A stretch of 64,000 bases of DNA. It comes from Candidatus Aalborgicola bjergmarkensis. Lineage in GTDB: Bacteria; Pseudomonadota; Gammaproteobacteria; Burkholderiales; Burkholderiaceae_C. Positions 57,030 through 64,000 of this stretch are shown one piece after another (the stretch's first letter is position 1; the number at the start of each line of letters is the position of its first letter). Under the pieces are notes generated by a model. The model was not told where the DNA came from and made no database searches. It worked only from the letters and a program-made list of their open reading frames with translations. The DNA lies in contig JADJFE010000008.1 in the NCBI GenBank assembly GCA_016708725.1, positions 265,091 to 329,090 on the forward strand, in the 5' to 3' direction. The translations under genes and the position numbers were made by a program.

Positions 57030-59951
57030 TCACACGTCAAGGGAGAAAATTTCATCAGTAATGCAGTACGTCCACGCATGGCCAACGCCAGGCAGTCTGA
57101 CCTTCAATTGGTAACGCCCTTCATCTTTCCGATACAAAACATTTTTCTTGAGTAGCAAGGCGCAAACCGTATCTTTATCCAGGCCGTTGCATACCTCCTG
57201 CTCGAAAACCTTGGGCAGTACATAGAATTTTGATGTTCCGCCATCTTCAAACACTTTGCCGAGTGGAATATCAACCGCAGTATTTCCTATGGGTTTATGT
57301 GGGTCTCCGCCTGCGTCGAAAGCACGCCGGAAACCGGCCCGGTTAATGGTCTTTGGTGCATGATCATCGCAAGCACGATGCCACCACGTAAACCGTGCAT
57401 CCCCATGCAATTCAAAGAAATTCTGAACCTGTTTAAGCATGGCTGTAACCTCACTGGCGCCCACACCACCACGCGAAGCGATCCAGGCATTAAAACAAAT
57501 CTTGATAGCCTCGGTTGCCCAGCCATAAGTCCAGCCAGTCAACCCCGCAAGGGTCGCCAGTTCACCCGCCGCCGCTACCAAAGCAAAACGCCGCCCGCCG
57601 CGTTTAACCTGCCCGGATGCGTTGGGGTGTACCATCTGAGACTCTACCGCCGCAATGCGCTGTGAAAGTTCATCGCTAAGCCCTGCGGTATGCGACACCA
57701 GATACTCCAGCCAGGCACGGCCCGCAACACCGTAGCACTGCGCTGCATGGGTTTGCACCCATGTAGCGAATTCATGCCCGCCGCTGAATTCATGCAGATA
57801 CTCAAAAGCCGAACCTGCCACCACCTCCGAGGCTATCGGGATAAGTCGCACCTCCTGTCCAGCCTTTGACTTTGCGCCAATCGACTCGACCAACGTTGAC
57901 AATTTCAGTTCGCCACTACTGAGAAACAACATGCGCCAGGATGGCTTGGTGCGTAGTCCCCCGGATGCCTTACCCCGGTTCTTACCCGCACCATCTGCCA
58001 GCATATAAACCACGGTCGCCGCCTCGCGTGGATCAAGTTGACCGATTTCATCAAGGATCAGGCATGAATCATTGTGCTGTTCTGCCAGAAACTCCAGGGC
58101 TGGCCCCGTTGCACGCCATTTCTGCATATAGCTGTCCGGGTCTTTTTCTGTACCCTTACCCCAGACGGATGCCGCCATCAGCAGCGAACTGGATTTACCA
58201 ACAGACGAACCACCCACAAAGTGAAAACCACCGCCGCCCGTCCCCATTGCCCACGCCAAAAGCGGCCCGGCAAAAGAAGTTGCTACCGCCAATGTAGGGC
58301 GGCTATTGCCAACACACAGACGGGAAATATTCTGTATCCATGCCTCCAGCTTGCCACGCTGCGCAAAGTTCGCCTCTACGCCCGCTTCGCTGTTGAACAT
58401 AAGACGCTCGTCGTTTTCAGACTGACCCAGCGTTTCATTCGGCAAAACAAAACACCGGCCATTCCAGCCCACGCGGGGCACGTGCCTAACCGTTTCACCC
58501 GGCCTGCGGCTTTGCAGATACTGCGTCAGCAATGCCCTGCGCCTGCTATCGGCTGGGGTCATAAAACCAAAATTCAGCAATTGGGAACGATAGGAGTTTC
58601 CATCACCTGCCAGCATGGCTAATGGCATTAACCAGATTTTTGTCTTTTCTAACCGGGTTCTAAACTCCAGTAACAACGCCGCTTGTGCATCGTTTGTACC
58701 GATGGCATTTGCAATAACGCGGATTGGCTCGCACACGAAAAGCGTTTTATCCGTGTCGCCGCTTCGCTCCACAAACCAGACACCGGCCTCGTTCACACGG
58801 AACAAATCGCGCCCGTTTGCTGGCTGTGTAGCGGCATTGCCGGATGGCTGGCTACCGTCGCTATCCGGTTTGCTTTGCGTCGATTGTGGGGCGGTTGCGT
58901 TGGCTTGGTGGGTATCGATGGCACCCAGCACAATACGCCGCACCGCATCAAGCCCGCTGTCTGCGCCGATATGTTGGTGCAAGTCGTTAAAGTCGCTGCC
59001 ACCTTCGGGTAAGCCATTAGGAAAAACCGCAATGCCGCCTACAGCCTTTGCCGCCGCTTTCGCCGCCTCGCGCCCTGGGTTACGCTTGGTTTTTGCGAAT
59101 GTTTCCCGGTCGTCGTCGCCACAGATTACCAGCAAGCTGCTTTTGAAAATGGCACGTAACGCTCGGGCAACCACTGGCAAATTTCCAGCGTCAAACGCCA
59201 CGGCAACAAACTGATTTGTTGCTTCGTACAGACTCGCGCCTGTGGCATAGCCCTCGGCAATCAAGACAACGCCAGGGTCTGTACCGCTGGCGACTTCTTC
59301 AAAAGGATCTCCAAGCCAGTGCCACAATCCAGACTTTCTCCCGCCGGGCAAATAGCGCTTGTCAGTGCCGTTTGCTGGCTTCTCTGGGGCAATGCGTTGC
59401 ACATTCCACAGCTTGCAAGTTTCATCACGCAAGGGAACTAAAAGCTCGTTACGCAAAAAGCGCACGCCGTAGGGTTTTACGCCCTTGCGCTCCAGGTAGG
59501 CGCTCTCGCCCGTTTCACTGGACATAGCCATATCCCATAACGCCTGCGCATCGTTGGCTGTGCTTTCGTGTTTGAGCCGTCTACGCTTTTGCTCCTCTAT
59601 CTGGTCTTGCTCCCTTTGTTTCTTGCGCTGCGCTGCGGCTTCGGGACTGTTGGCAATGGTGGGCACCGTGACAGATTCGGACAAAGTAAAACCGTGCTTT
59701 TTTGCCTCGGCAAACAGTGTGGCAACGGTTACTCCTCCATCTGGTTTGATGCTGCGCCAGGTAGTCTGTACGGCCTTGCTGTCGAAACTTGCTCCCGTCG
59801 CACTCCAGGCAGAAAACAACTCAAAACCGGCATCATCCGGGAATTCGTTTTTTATCGCCATGCAGATACGCACCCATTCAACACGGGTAAGATTTGCCGG
59901 AATATGTTGTAAGGCATTGCGCACCAGTTCGGGTGTGATGTTGGTTTGCAT
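57030..59951 (-). CDS. module 3 replication protein: PriCT-2, Toprim and DUF927 helicase
   Basis: 973 residues from MQTNITPELVRNAL, an intact primase-helicase. A PriCT-2-like N-terminal domain (about 1-75: VEWVRICMAIKNEFPDDAGF, then WRSIKPDGGVTVATL) is followed by a Toprim domain (about 230-320: VVLIAEGYATGASLY, VICGDDD). A DUF927 domain follows (about 400-800) with a Walker A-like GGSSVGKSS, DSCLILDEIGQLDP as Walker B, and SWRMLFLSSGE. It likely primes and unwinds satellite DNA, as P4 alpha protein does. The preceding 14 in-frame codons are not needed. It differs in domain make-up from both other primases, so the operons keep their layout but exchange the replication protein. Confidence 0.88.
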   Translation of the reverse strand: MQTNITPELVRNALQHIPANLTRVEWVRICMAIKNEFPDDAGFELFSAWSATGASFDSKAVQTTWRSIKPDGGVTVATLFAEAKKHGFTLSESVTVPTIANSPEAAAQRKKQREQDQIEEQKRRRLKHESTANDAQALWDMAMSSETGESAYLERKGVKPYGVRFLRNELLVPLRDETCKLWNVQRIAPEKPANGTDKRYLPGGRKSGLWHWLGDPFEEVASGTDPGVVLIAEGYATGASLYEATNQFVAVAFDAGNLPVVARALRAIFKSSLLVICGDDDRETFAKTKRNPGREAAKAAAKAVGGIAVFPNGLPEGGSDFNDLHQHIGADSGLDAVRRIVLGAIDTHQANATAPQSTQSKPDSDGSQPSGNAATQPANGRDLFRVNEAGVWFVERSGDTDKTLFVCEPIRVIANAIGTNDAQAALLLEFRTRLEKTKIWLMPLAMLAGDGNSYRSQLLNFGFMTPADSRRRALLTQYLQSRRPGETVRHVPRVGWNGRCFVLPNETLGQSENDERLMFNSEAGVEANFAQRGKLEAWIQNISRLCVGNSRPTLAVATSFAGPLLAWAMGTGGGGFHFVGGSSVGKSSSLLMAASVWGKGTEKDPDSYMQKWRATGPALEFLAEQHNDSCLILDEIGQLDPREAATVVYMLADGAGKNRGKASGGLRTKPSWRMLFLSSGELKLSTLVESIGAKSKAGQEVRLIPIASEVVAGSAFEYLHEFSGGHEFATWVQTHAAQCYGVAGRAWLEYLVSHTAGLSDELSQRIAAVESQMVHPNASGQVKRGGRRFALVAAAGELATLAGLTGWTYGWATEAIKICFNAWIASRGGVGASEVTAMLKQVQNFFELHGDARFTWWHRACDDHAPKTINRAGFRRAFDAGGDPHKPIGNTAVDIPLGKVFEDGGTSKFYVLPKVFEQEVCNGLDKDTVCALLLKKNVLYRKDEGRYQLKVRLPGVGHAWTYCITDEIFSLDV

Positions 59952-60057
59952 GGTTGAAATTTTGGGTGTGCGAAACCATGCACGGTGCATGGGTGCATCG
60001 CTGTGGTTTCGCGTTAAATGGTGTTGCCCCCGGAATGAATACGGGGGCTTTGGGAGG

Positions 60058-60348
60058 CTAGATGGTTTCGGATTCGGATGGTTGCGTCATATCGCCTAGA
60101 ACCTCTAAAACCATAATCACAGGGTCTGTGAAATGTCTAACCATTTCTGAAAATGAACGTATTTCATCCTCTGTGTGATTGGACATGGCATCAAGAAAGG
60201 TACTAAGCATTCCTATCTGACTCCAGCAGTATGCAATGCGCTCATGTACCGTGCTATCTGGGTTAAGAAGGGTAACCGGCCCGGCATTCTTATTCCAGTT
60301 TCCGATAACCACAGAATCCAGGCATACGGGTTTTTTTGCTGCATTCAT
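60058..60348 (-). CDS. small satellite protein (paralogue of satellite 1 protein at 48774)
   Basis: 96 residues from MNAAKKPVCLDSVVIG, with GAGGT upstream. It shares LLNPDSTVHERIAYCWSQ and FTDPVIMVLEVLGDM with the 100-aa protein of satellite 1. Third gene of the leader-proximal cassette, 100 bp before the primase. Confidence 0.65.
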   Translation of the reverse strand: MNAAKKPVCLDSVVIGNWNKNAGPVTLLNPDSTVHERIAYCWSQIGMLSTFLDAMSNHTEDEIRSFSEMVRHFTDPVIMVLEVLGDMTQPSESETI

Positions 60349-60656
60349 TGCTGTACCTCCTGTGCGCTGGTATCCAATGCGCTGGCTTGGCTTGCCATGT
60401 ACCCGGCCTGAATCGACTGCGCCAGTGCCTGCGTAAAATCCAACAACTTGGCAGCGGACCATACGCTTTCAGGCGGATATTGTTCAATTAAAAGCAAGTG
60501 GCCATCATTCACAACGGCCCGCACCTGACCGATCAGCACGTCCAACTCTTCAAACGCTTTTTCGAGTGGAATGCCAGCATTCACGCTGAACAGGTTTTTG
60601 CCGCAGACTTCAAAAAATTCATGTTTCGCGGTCACTGCGCCAGTGGCTTCAAGCAT
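60345..60656 (-). CDS. DUF3077-like small protein
   Basis: 103 residues. NLFSVNAGIPLEKAFEELDVLIG followed by a helical second half (VWSAAKLLDFTQALAQSIQ) resembles DUF3077 proteins, common in pseudomonad and betaproteobacterial islands but without known function. ATG 60656 sits five bases after GGGAGG and overlaps the preceding stop. Confidence 0.6.
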   Translation of the reverse strand: MLEATGAVTAKHEFFEVCGKNLFSVNAGIPLEKAFEELDVLIGQVRAVVNDGHLLLIEQYPPESVWSAAKLLDFTQALAQSIQAGYMASQASALDTSAQEVQQ

Positions 60657-60903
60657 GTTCACCTCCCATTGCAGAATGGGTGTTTACCAGCTCATTTGTA
60701 TGTTTCAAAAGCGTCAGCGCCCGGTTCGTGCGCGCCGTTGCGGCCCACAGATTGGCCGTGCTGTTGCCCGGCTGGCGGATAAAGTACAAGGCCATCGAGA
60801 GGGCGTTTTCAATGCCTTGCTGGCGTGCAATGGGGTCGTTTTGATTCGGTGCGACACGCACCAAGGCACCAGCGCTACGGCTGGGTAGGGTTAAGGTTTT
60901 CAC
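60649..60903 (-). CDS. small satellite protein, first gene after module 3 leader
   Basis: 84 residues from GTG 60903, chosen because the longer open frame is leader RNA. IENALSMALYFIRQPGNSTA matches the first gene of the satellite 1 cassette (TNSLSMALWHIRHSSEQDSI). Unknown function. Confidence 0.6.
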   Translation of the reverse strand: MKTLTLPSRSAGALVRVAPNQNDPIARQQGIENALSMALYFIRQPGNSTANLWAATARTNRALTLLKHTNELVNTHSAMGGEHA

Positions 60904-60939
60904 GGTTTCTGCTCCGACATGAGACTTTGAACCCCTCGC

Positions 60940-61140
60940 AGCCTTATCAAGGGCAGCGAGGGTGCAGGATGTTGATAACACGGATGTCGCCGTGCGGGCG
61001 GCCTTACGGTACGCCCCATCCTGCCTGAAACCAAAAAATTCCGGGCAGCAAAAAATCCCGCTTACGGTGGGGATTTGAACCTCGACATCTTGGGTGTTAT
61101 CAGCACCATCGGCACCTTGCCGACGGGGGGATTGTAGCGT
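60940..61140 (-). promoter_or_regulatory. P4-type attenuator leader of module 3
   Basis: The segment at about 61082-61104 (CGACATC, then GTGTTATCA) is complementary to 60971-60990 (TGATAACAC, then GATGTCG) further down the leader. Between them lies a terminator-like hairpin with a T run on the minus strand (about 61040-61070). GCAGGATG (60964) can also pair with CATCCTGC (61017). The same logic as the leaders at 27.1 and 49.4 kb, with different sequences. Confidence 0.5.
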
Positions 61141-61206
61141 GCAAAGACGTGCTGGGAAAGACAAAGGCGTACAGTAAGCAACAGGGGGCGGGGCTATACT
61201 GGGGAG

Positions 61207-61464
61207 ATGAACAACGTCATTCGCCCGGAATTTGCCCGCGCCCCGTTTATTGCAGAGGTTACTTTTGACCCTGAGTGCAGCATGTGGGTTGCCGTATGTG
61301 AAGAAATTCATGCCATTACGGAAGCCCCCAGCTACGAAGCCTTGATTGCACGCTTCTGGGAGATTGCGCCCGAGATTGCCGAACTCAACGGCATAGCCTT
61401 TGATGAACGCAGCCAAATTGAATTTCGCCACGTCGAGGATGCTTCTTTGCGCATGGCAATGTGA
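61207..61464 (+). CDS. HicB-like antitoxin (DUF1902)
   Basis: 85 residues. FIAEVTFDPECSMWVAVCEE, then IHAITEAPSYEALIARFWEIAPE, is the partial RNase-H-like fold of DUF1902/HicB antitoxins. TATACT at 61193-61198 may be a -10 box, and GGGGAG directly precedes the ATG. It is divergent from the leader operon and followed 3 bp later by the HicA-like toxin. It would neutralise the toxin by direct binding. Confidence 0.8.
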   Translation: MNNVIRPEFARAPFIAEVTFDPECSMWVAVCEEIHAITEAPSYEALIARFWEIAPEIAELNGIAFDERSQIEFRHVEDASLRMAM

Positions 61465-61467
61465 AGC

Positions 61468-61665
61468 ATGGGCAGCGGCTACTACCCTGCATTGCGTGCG
61501 TTGCTGTTGGCGCATGGTTGCTATCTGGTGCGCCAGGGCAAAGGTAGTCACGAAATGTGGTACAGCCCGATTAGCGGAAATAGCGTAACGGTTTCCGTCA
61601 CCGTGACATCGCGCAACACGGCAAACGCCATCCTGAAAGACGCTGGAATAAAGCGCAAAGTTTGA
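61468..61665 (+). CDS. hicA: HicA-like mRNA interferase toxin
   Basis: 65 residues with the HicA double-stranded-RNA-binding-like fold: YYPALRALLLAHGCYLVRQGKGSHEMWYSP, including the GKGSHE motif with the catalytic histidine, then VTVTSRNTANAILKDAGI. Gene order is antitoxin first. A stability module of the third satellite. Confidence 0.82.
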   Translation: MGSGYYPALRALLLAHGCYLVRQGKGSHEMWYSPISGNSVTVSVTVTSRNTANAILKDAGIKRKV

Positions 61666-61715
61666 GCCATTTAGACCACAAACCGCCGTCATACGTGCGG
61701 ATGAAGCTAGAGTTT

Positions 61716-61919
61716 TCATAGCACCTTACTGTGCTCAAGTTGCAGTAAGGAACAATACACTTCAGCCGTAACATGGGCGTGCATCGCTGCAAGCCTCAAA
61801 CCTATTTCATCTTTAGCACCAGGAAATAGTTCACGAGAAGCGGCAAGACTTTGCTCAATAATGTAATCTGCGTCGTCAATAGCTTCATTGACGGCTTGGT
61901 TATGGGAAAGTTTATCCAT
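61716..61919 (-). CDS. hypothetical small protein downstream of alpA
   Basis: 67 residues from ATG 61919, chosen for AGGAG eight bases upstream. An earlier in-frame ATG (61988) would overlap alpA. Helical, acidic, with no known family. Convergent with hicA. Confidence 0.5.
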   Translation of the reverse strand: MDKLSHNQAVNEAIDDADYIIEQSLAASRELFPGAKDEIGLRLAAMHAHVTAEVYCSLLQLEHSKVL

Positions 61920-61944
61920 GATCTGTACTCCTGACACAACCAAC

Positions 61945-62184
61945 TCAGGCAGATTGCCCAGCAATCCACTGTTGAATTTCAGACTCACGCCACACGGATA
62001 AACGGCGGGTTAGTTTTACGTTTTTTGGAAATTTTCCAGCGGCCATAAGTCCGTAGACTGTGGATTTTTTGCAGCCAGTTTGCTGCTCCACATCTGGCAA
62101 TCGCAAGTACCGATCTTTGACCGTAGATGGGGCGGTTTGTGTGTTTGGCTCGTTAGGGGGCGTGCCGTTTTTGACAAGTTGCAT
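61945..62184 (-). CDS. alpA: AlpA-family regulator of module 3
   Basis: 79 residues. RYLRLPDVEQQTGCKKSTVY then GLMAAGKFPKNVKLTRRLSVW and EIQQWIAG form the AlpA winged helix. GGAGG lies before ATG 62184. It would act on an integrase that is not inside the window. Confidence 0.85.
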   Translation of the reverse strand: MQLVKNGTPPNEPNTQTAPSTVKDRYLRLPDVEQQTGCKKSTVYGLMAAGKFPKNVKLTRRLSVWRESEIQQWIAGQSA

Positions 62185-62317
62185 TTTTTCCTCCAAGTAC
62201 CGTATCGCATCCGACGTGGTGCGTATTGGCTAGGAGGTATTTAGAACCCGGCAGAAGTGCCGGTCAAACCCTATAGAGTTCTTGGCTGTAACTTATTGAA
62301 AATAAACGAAAATTTCA

Positions 62318-63025
62318 TCATGCCCGGCGATGCCCGGCATTTTGCCGGGGCGAAAATTGGAATAGGCTGTTTGGATTTATTTCAGGCTCTCTGTTTTTGG
62401 CTATTAGACGCCTGATTGTTCTTTCTTTAATACCTGAAGCCTCTACAAGTCGCTGCATCGGCTTGCCTTTTCCGTCGCCTTGAAAAGCATCGCGTTTTTC
62501 TTTCAGCAGTTCAGGTGTCCATTCGACTTTATCCAAGTTATTTGGCTTTTCGTTTGCACTGGAACCGGCAGATACCGGCGCTGCGTTCACAGTTGGTGCG
62601 GCTTCTTGGGAAACGCCGTATGCATCGAACCAGGCTTGGATATGCTCGCTGGGCTTTTCGCCTTGAGTCTTCAGCCAGTGATGGAAGTCAGCAGCGGAAA
62701 TGGTTGGAAATGTCCTATCCTCTGATACGGGTTTGCGTTGGTAGGGGGCAACATACTTGTAAACTTGAGAAACGCTTGGCAACTCTCCCGCATCAACGGC
62801 GGTATTTATTGCAGTTATTATGTTTCTTGTCTCGTCCCAGTCGTGTGTGAAATATTGCATTCTTCCTGTTTCTGGTATTTTTTTTGGTGGTTCCTGCAAT
62901 ATGGCAATTTCCGTAACCAACATCCTCAGCGGAAATTTATTCTGGTTACGTGCCTCATTTGGATCAGCATTCACATAAAAATTGGAAAGTAAACTCTTTG
63001 CCCGTGCCCACTTGATATTAGACAT
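62318..63025 (-). CDS. 235-aa hypothetical protein with C-terminal helix-turn-helix
   Basis: Starts MSNIKWARAKSLLSNFYVN. Holds no family I can name. The C-terminus (QRLVEASGIKERTIRRLIAKNRE) looks like a helix-turn-helix, so a DNA-binding role is possible. It occupies the place between integrase and alpA held by the 237-aa and interrupted genes of the other satellites. Confidence 0.55.
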   Translation of the reverse strand: MSNIKWARAKSLLSNFYVNADPNEARNQNKFPLRMLVTEIAILQEPPKKIPETGRMQYFTHDWDETRNIITAINTAVDAGELPSVSQVYKYVAPYQRKPVSEDRTFPTISAADFHHWLKTQGEKPSEHIQAWFDAYGVSQEAAPTVNAAPVSAGSSANEKPNNLDKVEWTPELLKEKRDAFQGDGKGKPMQRLVEASGIKERTIRRLIAKNREPEINPNSLFQFSPRQNAGHRRA

Positions 63026-63126
63026 TCCAGCCACCATACACCCCAGAAACGAAAAAACCCAAGCAGGCCATCGGGGGGAATGGCTTTTCACGCAAGTTTC
63101 GGGGATTCGTTAACTTGGGTTCAAAA

Positions 63127-63465
63127 TCAGCTTGTGCAGTCAACATGCGCCGCCTTGGTTGACACGTTCAAACGTAAGCCAGTGCTACGCATAACGGCAA
63201 AAACAGTCTTTATTGTCGGGTTTCCTTGCGGCCCAAGCGCACGATAAAGGCTCTCGCGTGGCATACCAGCACGGGAAGCAACCGCAGCAATACCTTGAGC
63301 ATCTACGACATGCCGCAACGCTGCTAAAAATGCAGCCTGACCGCCTGGGAGGTCTGCATCCTCCAATGCTGCCGATAAATACTCGTTTGCGAATTCTGGA
63401 TCGTTCCTAAGAATTTCAACCACGGTTTGATCGTGACTTACGTCGCGTTTTTCAGTCTGAATCAT
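63127..63465 (-). CDS. HigA-like addiction-module antidote protein, orphan
   Basis: 112 residues. VEILRNDPEFANEYLSAALED and GIAAVASRAGMPRESLYRAL then NPTIKTVFAVMRSTGLRL are typical of the short helix-turn-helix antidotes paired with HigB/RelE-type toxins. The toxin gene that normally precedes it is absent; upstream (63466-63548) there is only AT-rich sequence and then the 38-bp array. Confidence 0.8.
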   Translation of the reverse strand: MIQTEKRDVSHDQTVVEILRNDPEFANEYLSAALEDADLPGGQAAFLAALRHVVDAQGIAAVASRAGMPRESLYRALGPQGNPTIKTVFAVMRSTGLRLNVSTKAAHVDCTS

Positions 63466-63548
63466 GTTGTTAATTGTAAGTAAAAAAAATTATGAATGAA
63501 CGTAGATGGAAGAATGCGGACTTACACAAACTTAATCAAGAACATCTA

Positions 63549-64000
63549 CCGACCAGGCCACGTTGGCAGGGATCACCAGCACGGGACCGATCAGGCCACA
63601 CTGGCAGGGAACACCGGCATGGTGCCGATCAGGCCACACCGGCAGCAATCACCAGCACGATGCCAATCAGGCCACGCTGGCAGCGAACACCTGCATGATG
63701 CCGACCAGGCCTCACTGGCAGGGATCACCGGCATGGTGCCGACCAGGCCACGCTGACAGCGATCACCGGCACGGTGCCGACCAATCCTCACTGGCAGGGA
63801 TCACCAGCATGGTACCGATCAGGCCACGCTGGCAAGGATCACCAGCACGGTACCAACCAGGCCACGCTGGCAGGGATCACCAGCACGATACCGACCAGGC
63901 CACGCTGGCAGCGATCACCGGCACGGTGCCAATCAGGCCACGCTGGCAGGAAACACCGACACGGTACCAACCAGGCCACGCTGGCAGCGATCACCAACAC
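63549..64000. repeat. array 2 of the 38-bp repeat, continuing past the window end
   Basis: About 12 units of the same repeat as array 1, in the same orientation and with the same two-state variation. Short ORFs across it (63492-63756) are by-products of the stop-free unit. Confidence 0.93.

Noticed and set aside
60649..61719. 356-aa protein upstream of the DUF3077-like gene
   Set aside because: Most of it overlaps the structured leader and the HicB/HicA genes on the opposite strand. Only the 84-residue end is supported.

Overview
The window looks like a chromosome segment of a betaproteobacterium, probably Burkholderiales and perhaps Comamonadaceae-like. The evidence is the gene set (glutathione synthetase, MnmC, YggX and a short RsxB-like ferredoxin), the codon usage, and a short interspersed repeat that I associate with that family. 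No rRNA gene or complete tRNA gene is visible. The taxonomic call is an inference.

Bases 1-22,970 are ordinary chromosome. An RND efflux pump, a small DUF2892 membrane protein and a CsoR-family repressor form one operon. Next is a two-partner secretion operon: a giant filamentous-haemagglutinin-like exoprotein with about eight tandem 550-bp YDG/MBG repeats and one frameshift in a G tract, a double-FecR protein, and a TpsB/FhaC outer-membrane transporter. Then come bacteriohemerythrin, gshB, mnmC, yggX, dsbB, a phospholipase C/P1-nuclease-like exported protein and an RsxB-like ferredoxin.

Bases 22,980-54,185 form an integrated island bounded by imperfect direct repeats that contain a tRNA-Pro-like 3' end. 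It holds two tandem phage-satellite-like elements, both read right to left. Satellite 1 (about 54.2 to 37.5 kb) runs: P4-type integrase, structured RNA motif, 237-aa gene, alpA, P4-like attenuator leader, three small genes, PrimPol/DUF3987 primase, 30-bp-arm inverted repeat, four small genes, HK97-type major capsid gene, small terminase gene. Satellite 2 (37.4 to 23 kb) runs: integrase, DUF4258/HTH toxin-antitoxin pair, the same RNA motif, a twice-interrupted gene, alpA, a small gene, HNH protein, leader, a small gene, a broken Toprim/DUF3987 primase, and debris including a ParB remnant and a PemK-like toxin.

Both satellites are heavily interrupted. Most breaks can be closed exactly by removing one copy of a target duplication: IS66 in terS; IS66 and an ISNCY-type element (itself hit by an IS1634-type element) in one gene; IS1634-type in alpA. 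An IS21-like remnant splits the primase. A group II intron sits in a small gene and its predicted splice restores the reading frame.

Bases 54,190-64,000 hold a third satellite-like replication/regulation module: HigA-like antitoxin, 235-aa gene, alpA, HicB/HicA-like pair, leader, three small genes, DUF927 helicase-primase and one small gene. It has no integrase in the window. It lies between two arrays of a 38-bp near-identical repeat (54.84-56.44 kb and 63.55 kb to the window end) that resembles neither CRISPR nor a normal gene.
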